Assembly (NCBI GenBank): GCA_018267365.1
Contig: JAFDYQ010000006.1
Coordinates: 62,001-126,000, forward strand
Direction: 5' to 3'
Source of the DNA: Bacteroidota bacterium
GTDB lineage: Bacteria; Bacteroidota; Bacteroidia; Chitinophagales; LD1
DNA length: 64,000 nt
In this document: piece after piece, positions 58,485 through 64,000 of the stretch
Layout: each line of letters opens with the position of its first letter
Numbering within the stretch: position 1 is the first letter of the stretch
Notes under the pieces: model-generated
Database searches by the model: none
What the model was told of the DNA's origin: nothing
Seen by the model: only the letters and a program-made list of their open reading frames with translations
Position numbers and translations under genes: made by a program

Positions 58485-61271
58485 ATGTCCACAGAACCGA
58501 AGAAGAGGCGACCAGCGCCTGATCGAGCTACTTTTTTCGCCAGATATAAGTGGGAGTGTATCCTTTTTGTTTTCACCTGTCTGCTCTACTGCGCTTCCGT
58601 CTTTAATAACTATAATATGGACGATGAGCTGGTGACCATCCAGCACCGGCTCACCTCCAAAGGTATCTCAGCTATACCGGAGATATTTACCTCCAGCTAC
58701 TATGAAGATGCGTCCGGCTATGCATATGAGTACAGGCCGATAGTCCTGGCCACGTTTGCCGCTGAGCATTCTGTGGCCGGAGACAATCCGCATGTGAGCC
58801 ACCTGGTCAGCCTGCTGCTCTATGCCCTCTGCATCTCCCTGCTGTACCTGCTACTAAAGGCGCTGCTGCCCGATTATTCGCGGCGGCTATTATTTTTTAT
58901 AGTTCTCTTGTTTGCCGCACACCCTGCCCATACCGAGGTGGTGAGCAGTATCAAAAACCGAGATGAGATACTGGCGCTGCTGTTTGGCCTGCTGGCGCTG
59001 TATGCGTCTGTACGGGCTGTGAGCGGGCGGCTGCTGTGGTATGCGGGTGTGCCCATGTTCGCGCTATTGGCGCTGCTGAGCAAAAAGACTGCTGTGCCTT
59101 TTGTACTGATCATACCATGTGCCCTGATACTGTGCCGCCCGGTGCGCCTGAGACCTGTGCTGAATGTGGCGCTGCTGCTGGCGGTACCTTTCTACTGGAT
59201 CATGACAGATACAGTATCTCACAAGGTACTGATGATAGTGTCGCTGCTGTCCTTCATCGTGCTATTCTTTATGCTGGTGCACCCGGCTTACTTTTTTGAG
59301 CGGGTAGCGCGGCTGAGAGCCTATTACAAGAATGAAAAGGCTGCTACGGTGCCCTTTGCTGATCAGAATGACCTGAAGGGCTTTCTGGGTGCAGCAGTGA
59401 GGGACCTGCAGGTAAACTTTGCGTGGCTGCCTATGGGGCTGATGGTACTCTGTCTGCTGCTGTTTTTTGCCGGGCTCTACCTGGGCTACCTGCCGGCGGT
59501 GGCCACTGCGCTCGCACTGCTCACGCTGGGCCTCTGGGGCAATAAGACGATCAACTGGTGGGCCAGCCTCGGTATCTATATATGTGTGACCATATCTATG
59601 ATCCTATTCTCTCCGGGAAACTCTATCTACAGCAACCTGCTCTTTATCTCACTGGCATTTCAGATGCTGTATAGCAGGGGCAGGCTATTCATACCGGCCC
59701 TGGGACTCTACGCAGTGCTGGCCCGGTATGGGTCCATGGCCTCGTACCTCAATCTCGGTGTGTTCATGCTGGTACTATACAGATGGCCCAGGACGCGAAT
59801 CCTGAGCTATGTAGTATTTATGCTGGGCATTTATGACTCAGTGAAGTTATTTATGCTAAACGGCATTTTTAGCCGGGCGAGCATGTATACTACTGCGTAT
59901 AGTGTGTATATGGCGGTAGTGTTTCTCCTGCCGCTGCTGCTAAAGCGCAGTGACAGGCAGCTGCGCAATGCTATCAGCGCGGGTGTCCTGCTCATACTGA
60001 TGATATATACCTGGCCGGGACTGCAGACCAATACTGCGCGGCTGATGAGTATGGTCAGTGCCCGGACATCCGGCCAGGACTCGGGCCTGTACACCACGCC
60101 GGCGGCCAGACAAAACAGACCGCTGGCCTATGTGGAAAATCCGGTGCCGGCAGATGCACCACTGACCGTAAAGGCAGGTACATCTATGGAGGTACTGCTG
60201 CACTATCTGCACAAGGTAGTACTGCCGTATCCTATGGCTTTCTACTACGGCTACCGGTATATCTACCCACAGCGTCTGACAGAGCCGGGGCCACTGCTGG
60301 GTGTGATCTCCTATGTGCTGCTCTGCGTGGGCATACTGCTCAGCCTGCGCCGCAGGAGGGCGCTGGCCCTGGGCCTGCTCATATACCTGCTATCTATCGT
60401 GGCGGTATCGGACTTCTTCTTCCCTATACCCGGTATGGTGGCAGAGCGCTACCTGCTCATCCCATCACTGGGGTGGTGCCTGGTACTGGGCACCGGGCTG
60501 GCATATCTGCTACAGCGCACACTGGTATCAGACAGCAGAGCGCTGCTCCTGCCCGCAGTCAGGTATACTCTGCTCGCTATCTTGCTGCTCTACTCCGGTA
60601 TCACCTTTGCGCGAAACCTGCAGTGGAAAGATGCACTGACGCTGATGCGGCACGATATCAGCTATGTAGACCGCTCTGCTCATGCACATGATCTCCTGGC
60701 CATCAAGCTCATGAAGGGCTCCTACGAAGTGTCCGGTGCAGCGCAGCAGGATATGCAGCTGGAGGCGCTCGGGCACTTCAAACAGGCGCTAGCCATATAC
60801 CCGGGATTTTACAATGCTGCCTATGACCTGGGCAGAGTGTATGCTGCGCTACATATGCCTGACAGCAGTATCGCATTTTTTGATAGGGCTATGGCTATAG
60901 ACTCGGAGAATACGGATCCATCCCTATTCATAGGTGAGATGCGTGTAGAGCAGGGCCAATATGCGGCGGCGATACCTGCACTGGAGTATGTGGTGAGGCA
61001 CCAGCCTCTGAACTATGCTCCGTACTCCCTGCTGAGTATGGCCTATTTCAAAACCGGCAGACCGGAGGAGTCTATAGCTGTAAACCAGGAAGCCATAAGC
61101 CGCTGGCCGGCAGGGTCTGACGCCTATGTGAATATAGCCCGGGTATATATAGCTCAGAGCAGAATGGATAGCGCCATAGCGTACCTGAGTGCAGCGCAGC
61201 GGATAGCGCCCGGAGATCAGGATATCAGCGCTATGATCAGGAGTGTGGAGACGAGTGCAAAATCAAAGTGA
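58485..61271 (+). CDS. GT-C type membrane glycosyltransferase-like protein with C-terminal TPRs (TMTC-like)
   Basis: 928 residues. About 14-16 membrane helices make up the first ~720 residues. The first loop has the GT-C acidic motif FNNYNMDDELVT, followed by YEYRPIVLATFAAEHSV, LLFAAHPAHTEVVSSIKNRDEILALLFGLLAL and LLSKKTAVPFVLI, a pattern shared with TMTC-type O-mannosyltransferases. The last ~170 residues are four to five TPR units (ALGHFKQALAIYPGFYNAAYDLGRVYAAL and so on). Family knowledge: GT-C enzymes use polyprenyl-phosphate sugars on the periplasmic side. Substrate and acceptor unknown. It begins a block of glycan or lipid-related genes. The stop lies 17 bp from the convergent ABC permease. 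Confidence 0.82.
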   Translation: MSTEPKKRRPAPDRATFFARYKWECILFVFTCLLYCASVFNNYNMDDELVTIQHRLTSKGISAIPEIFTSSYYEDASGYAYEYRPIVLATFAAEHSVAGDNPHVSHLVSLLLYALCISLLYLLLKALLPDYSRRLLFFIVLLFAAHPAHTEVVSSIKNRDEILALLFGLLALYASVRAVSGRLLWYAGVPMFALLALLSKKTAVPFVLIIPCALILCRPVRLRPVLNVALLLAVPFYWIMTDTVSHKVLMIVSLLSFIVLFFMLVHPAYFFERVARLRAYYKNEKAATVPFADQNDLKGFLGAAVRDLQVNFAWLPMGLMVLCLLLFFAGLYLGYLPAVATALALLTLGLWGNKTINWWASLGIYICVTISMILFSPGNSIYSNLLFISLAFQMLYSRGRLFIPALGLYAVLARYGSMASYLNLGVFMLVLYRWPRTRILSYVVFMLGIYDSVKLFMLNGIFSRASMYTTAYSVYMAVVFLLPLLLKRSDRQLRNAISAGVLLILMIYTWPGLQTNTARLMSMVSARTSGQDSGLYTTPAARQNRPLAYVENPVPADAPLTVKAGTSMEVLLHYLHKVVLPYPMAFYYGYRYIYPQRLTEPGPLLGVISYVLLCVGILLSLRRRRALALGLLIYLLSIVAVSDFFFPIPGMVAERYLLIPSLGWCLVLGTGLAYLLQRTLVSDSRALLLPAVRYTLLAILLLYSGITFARNLQWKDALTLMRHDISYVDRSAHAHDLLAIKLMKGSYEVSGAAQQDMQLEALGHFKQALAIYPGFYNAAYDLGRVYAALHMPDSSIAFFDRAMAIDSENTDPSLFIGEMRVEQGQYAAAIPALEYVVRHQPLNYAPYSLLSMAYFKTGRPEESIAVNQEAISRWPAGSDAYVNIARVYIAQSRMDSAIAYLSAAQRIAPGDQDISAMIRSVETSAKSK

Positions 61272-61288
61272 CAGATGGCTGGCTAATG

Positions 61289-62128
61289 TCAGACGGCGCG
61301 CTCTCTGCGGCTGAATACATACAGGCCGCTCAGTGACAGAAGCGCGACAACGGCCATGGTGACAAAGTAAGGAAGCGCCGGAAACGGATCTCCGAGCAGG
61401 GCATAGCGATAGCCGCTGATGACGCCAGCCATAGGGTTGAGATAAAGTAAAGGCCGGAAGGAGGCAGGTACCAGCTCTGCCGGATAAAAAACCGGTGTGA
61501 CCCAGATGGCTATACCGATCACGACAGGCATGAGCTGGATGAGATCGTGAAAACGGCTGCTCAATACACTCATCCAGATGGCGATGGCAAAGCCACAGAG
61601 GACATTGTAAAAAAGAAACAACGGCAGCGTGATCAGCCCGCCGGATACAGGAGCGCCGGAGACGGCGATGAGTATGACAAGCATGGCCAGCGAGATAAAA
61701 AACTCCAGAGAGGCCACTACTATTTTGGCCAGGAGGAGGATGACCCTGGGGAAGTAAAGTTTAGAAAAAATATCCTCACCGCGGAGTATAGCTGTAGAGG
61801 CGGTGTTTGAGATCTGAGAAAAGAAGTTCCAGGCTATCATGCCTGTGAAAGCAAAAAGATAATAAGGAGACCGCGTAGGCACATGCATAAACAGACGAAA
61901 TATCATAGTGAATATGAGCAAGGTCATCACTGGCCGTATGATACTCCACAGCAGACCAAAGTATGTTTGCACATAAAGCATGCGGATCTCCTTGGCCGCA
62001 AAGACCCAGATGAGCCAGCTGTAGGATATGATCTCCCGGCAGTAGGCACCAAAGGTGAGCGGGATAGCCGAGAAGACTATGGGGGCGGTCTTCTTGGTAT
62101 CGGTCAGGGTGGGCTCAGGCGGCTGCAT
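61289..62128 (-). CDS. ABC-2 type polysaccharide/polyol-phosphate export permease
   Basis: 279 residues from the ATG at 62128 (MQPPEPTLTDTKKTAP). Six membrane helices and the Wzm/TagG pattern: SWLIWVFAAKEIRMLYVQTYFGLLWSIIRPVMTLLIFTMIF, FSQISNTASTAILRGEDIFSKLYFPRVILLLAKIV, SSRFHDLIQLMPVVIGIAIWVTPVFYP, LNPMAGVISGYRYALLG. Exports lipid-linked glycans together with a separate ATPase (Wzt/TagH). That ATPase gene is not next to it in the window. Divergent from the dioxygenase gene. Confidence 0.9.
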   Translation of the reverse strand: MQPPEPTLTDTKKTAPIVFSAIPLTFGAYCREIISYSWLIWVFAAKEIRMLYVQTYFGLLWSIIRPVMTLLIFTMIFRLFMHVPTRSPYYLFAFTGMIAWNFFSQISNTASTAILRGEDIFSKLYFPRVILLLAKIVVASLEFFISLAMLVILIAVSGAPVSGGLITLPLFLFYNVLCGFAIAIWMSVLSSRFHDLIQLMPVVIGIAIWVTPVFYPAELVPASFRPLLYLNPMAGVISGYRYALLGDPFPALPYFVTMAVVALLSLSGLYVFSRRERAV

Positions 62129-62235
62129 AATATGTTGATTGGCCGGGCAAAGATGCATAAAATAACATGGGACATAAACCTGTGGATACAGACAGGCTTT
62201 GGCCCTCTTTTTATATTTTTATGATAAGTAAGACT

Positions 62236-63138
62236 ATGGATAAGAAATTGACAAGGATCCGGTTTAGAGATGCTGCCATCGAGCAGCAGTTTGAGCGGGA
62301 TGGGTACATAGTGCTCAAGAATTTTGCTGATGCAGCGATGGTAGATAGGATGCGCGCAGTATTTGAGGCGTACTATGTACCTCCTACTGAGAAAATGGTA
62401 TGCTGGAACTCTGCTGTGAATGTGGGCGAAGATGAGAAGAAGCAGATCAGTGCAGAGCTGCTGAAGCTCCTCACCCCACAGCTGCGGCAGCATATCGACT
62501 CCTACATGGACCACTTTGGCTACTTTCTGACGAAGCCTGCCGATGAGACCGCTACAAACCTGGCCATACACCGCGATGCAAGTGCTGTGGATGAAAAGCA
62601 GTTTGAATATCTTATCTTCTGGATGCCGCTGGTGGATATCAATAAGGAGACAGGCTATCTATACCTGATGCCGGGTAGCAATAGGCTGTTTGAATATGAA
62701 TTGCCGTTTGGTGTGAGTTGGCCGTATAAGCACCTGGACTCTGAGTTGCAGAAATATGCTGTGAAACTCGACCTGAAGGCCGGAGATGCAGCTATTTTTT
62801 CGGGCAAGACATTACATGGGTCTTATGCTAATATGAGTGGTGCGCCAAGGCCGGTAGTCTGCTGCGGGCTCGTAGATCCGGCCACAGAGCTGATGTACTA
62901 CTACTATGACCGGGAGAAAAATAATGTGGAAGCCTACACAGTGAGCCCGGACTTCTTCCTGCAGAGTGACTTCTCTCATCCCAAAGAGAAGTATCCGCTG
63001 AGGTTCTCCTTTGAATACCAGCCACCAAAGCTAACCGGCCGGGATATTTCAGATTTCTACAAGAAGAACTGGAGCCTGTACAAAGGCCACTATGGGATGC
63101 TGGATCGAATACGGAAGCGATACTTTAGCTTTGTATGA
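62236..63138 (+). CDS. Phytanoyl-CoA dioxygenase (PhyH)-family Fe(II)/2-oxoglutarate oxygenase
   Basis: 300 residues from the ATG at 62236; an ATG at 62221 five codons upstream is equally open. Fe(II) ligands: HRDAS (HxD) near residue 115 and His in GKTLHGSYAN near 200, with Arg in APRPVV to bind 2-oxoglutarate. The N-terminal FERDGYIVLKNFADAAMVDRMR is the usual PhyH start. Cytoplasmic. Substrate unknown; in this setting it could hydroxylate a sugar or lipid precursor of a surface glycan or a secondary metabolite. Confidence 0.88.
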   Translation: MDKKLTRIRFRDAAIEQQFERDGYIVLKNFADAAMVDRMRAVFEAYYVPPTEKMVCWNSAVNVGEDEKKQISAELLKLLTPQLRQHIDSYMDHFGYFLTKPADETATNLAIHRDASAVDEKQFEYLIFWMPLVDINKETGYLYLMPGSNRLFEYELPFGVSWPYKHLDSELQKYAVKLDLKAGDAAIFSGKTLHGSYANMSGAPRPVVCCGLVDPATELMYYYYDREKNNVEAYTVSPDFFLQSDFSHPKEKYPLRFSFEYQPPKLTGRDISDFYKKNWSLYKGHYGMLDRIRKRYFSFV

Positions 63139-63208
63139 GTATGATATGTGCTGTGTTTTGTATTGGTCACTGCGGGAGCAGCTACGGTTCCTGTCTATAT
63201 GATATAGG

Positions 63209-64000
63209 ATGAGAGTCTGCCTGATCCGCCCGCCCAAGCTGATGATAAAAAATGCGGCTTCTGTAGTGTCATTTCCCCCACTGGGTATGGCATTGATAGC
63301 TGCCGCGCTCAAGGATAGGGGCCACACAGTGCAGGTGATAGACGCCGCCGTGAGCGGTGATGGTGGCTGTCATGACTTTGATGCCTCACAGATACACGGG
63401 AGCCTTCCCGCACAAAACGCCCTGGTCACCAGTGGTCTTTCCTTTGATGCCATCACAGCATCTATTCATCCGGACACGGAGTTGATCGGGTTTAGCTGCA
63501 TGTTTAGTATAGACTGGGTATCAGACCGTGCGCTCATCAATGCCGTCTCTGCACGCTATCCGCATGCCACACTGATAGCTGGCGGAGAGAGTGCCACCGG
63601 TATGCCACAGGTATTTCTGACCCAGTGTCCCGGACTGGCGGCCTGCGTACTGGGTGAGGGCGAGGAGACAGTCACAGACCTGATAGATGCGCTGGCCAGC
63701 GGGCGGCCGCTGAGTACTGTCAGTGGCATCATGCTGCGCTCAGATGGTGCATACATCAAAACAGAGAAGCGCGAACGCATGCGCAAGCTGGACGATATAC
63801 CGGTGCCTGCATGGGAGGAGTTTCCCGTAGAGCTATACCCCCGCCCCCTGCGCCGCGCCGATGCGCCTAATCCTATCACGCTGCCGCTGATCGCCACGAG
63901 GGGGTGCCCCTTCCGGTGTACATTCTGTACCAGCCCTGATATGTGGGGCACGCGATACTACCTCCGGTCGCCGCAGAGCGTGGCTGATGAGATAGCTATG
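63209..64000 (+). CDS. B12-binding radical SAM protein, C-terminus beyond window
   Basis: 264 codons present; the gene runs off the right edge. Start ATG 63209 (MRVCLIRPPKLM). Residues ~1-150 are a B12-binding-like domain (PPLGMALIAAALKDRGHTVQVIDA, TLIAGGESATGMPQVFL, VLGEGEETVTDLIDALASG). The radical SAM domain begins near residue 230 with the 4Fe-4S motif TRGCPFRCTFC (CxxxCxxC). Class B (cobalamin-dependent) radical SAM enzymes methylate inert carbon or rearrange rings. It follows the PhyH gene by 70 bp in the same direction and may act in the same pathway. Confidence 0.92.
   Translation, partial: MRVCLIRPPKLMIKNAASVVSFPPLGMALIAAALKDRGHTVQVIDAAVSGDGGCHDFDASQIHGSLPAQNALVTSGLSFDAITASIHPDTELIGFSCMFSIDWVSDRALINAVSARYPHATLIAGGESATGMPQVFLTQCPGLAACVLGEGEETVTDLIDALASGRPLSTVSGIMLRSDGAYIKTEKRERMRKLDDIPVPAWEEFPVELYPRPLRRADAPNPITLPLIATRGCPFRCTFCTSPDMWGTRYYLRSPQSVADEIAM

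Overview
The window is chromosomal DNA from a member of the Bacteroidota, most likely a Chitinophagales/Sphingobacteriia-type lineage. The signs are: many secreted proteins ending in a type IX secretion (T9SS) C-terminal domain; promoters of the form TTTG-N18-21-TAnnTTTG; genes without Shine-Dalgarno sites; LytTR signalling; TonB of the Bacteroidota type; DUF1501/DUF1800, DUF2452, DUF6134 and DUF47/Pit gene pairs; and the tRNA-Trp-secE-nusG-rplKAJ block. No plasmid, complete prophage, CRISPR array or intact insertion sequence is visible.

Layout. 1-3.5 kb: end of a secreted cytochrome/copper-monooxygenase-like gene, a LytS/LytTR two-component pair and a ceramidase-like membrane protein. 3.7-9.9 kb: PhoD-like phosphatase, lysophospholipid acyltransferase, ribosomal protein L31, DUF47-Pit phosphate uptake and an ABC exporter. 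10-15.7 kb: three T9SS cargo proteins and two conserved Bacteroidota proteins of unknown function. 15.7-22.2 kb: SDR, thioesterase, three paralogous cyclophilin-FKBP fusion isomerases (predicted cytoplasmic, exported and lipoprotein) with a GNAT gene between the first two, and an NrnA-like nuclease. 22.4-30.8 kb: a collagen-like surface protein, def, ruvX, DUF1573, a T9SS protein, serine dehydratase, a Nudix hydrolase and an outer-membrane protein. 30.9-33.9 kb: tRNA-Trp, secE, nusG, rplK, rplA and rplJ, which is not followed by rplL-rpoBC. 34.3-38.8 kb: a second collagen-like protein with a tail-fibre chaperone domain, a helix-hairpin-helix protein and an M42 peptidase. 38.8-46.5 kb: an accessory stretch rich in dispersed repeats, with a terminase-small-subunit-like gene, inositol oxygenase with an SSS transporter, and small unknown genes. 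46.5-58.1 kb: an OmpA/TPR/propeller lipoprotein resembling T9SS PorE, HAD, DUF6134, two T9SS beta-propellers, TonB, a SUMF1-domain protein and a DUF1501-DUF1800 pair. 58.5-64 kb: a GT-C/TPR membrane protein, a polysaccharide-type ABC permease, a PhyH-type dioxygenase and the start of a B12-type radical SAM enzyme, suggesting cell-surface glycan or lipid modification.

The most unusual features are the family of intergenic elements in which degenerate 7-bp tandem repeats carry a 20-bp palindrome; the triple cyclophilin-FKBP cluster, whose 3' flanks share a repeated sequence; the broken ribosomal-protein/RNA-polymerase block together with a candidate L1-binding site and attenuator between rplK and rplA; and the collagen-like proteins, one built from exact 93-bp units and one with an S74 chaperone domain ahead of a T9SS-like tail. 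Everything here is read from the sequence by eye; no database search was run.
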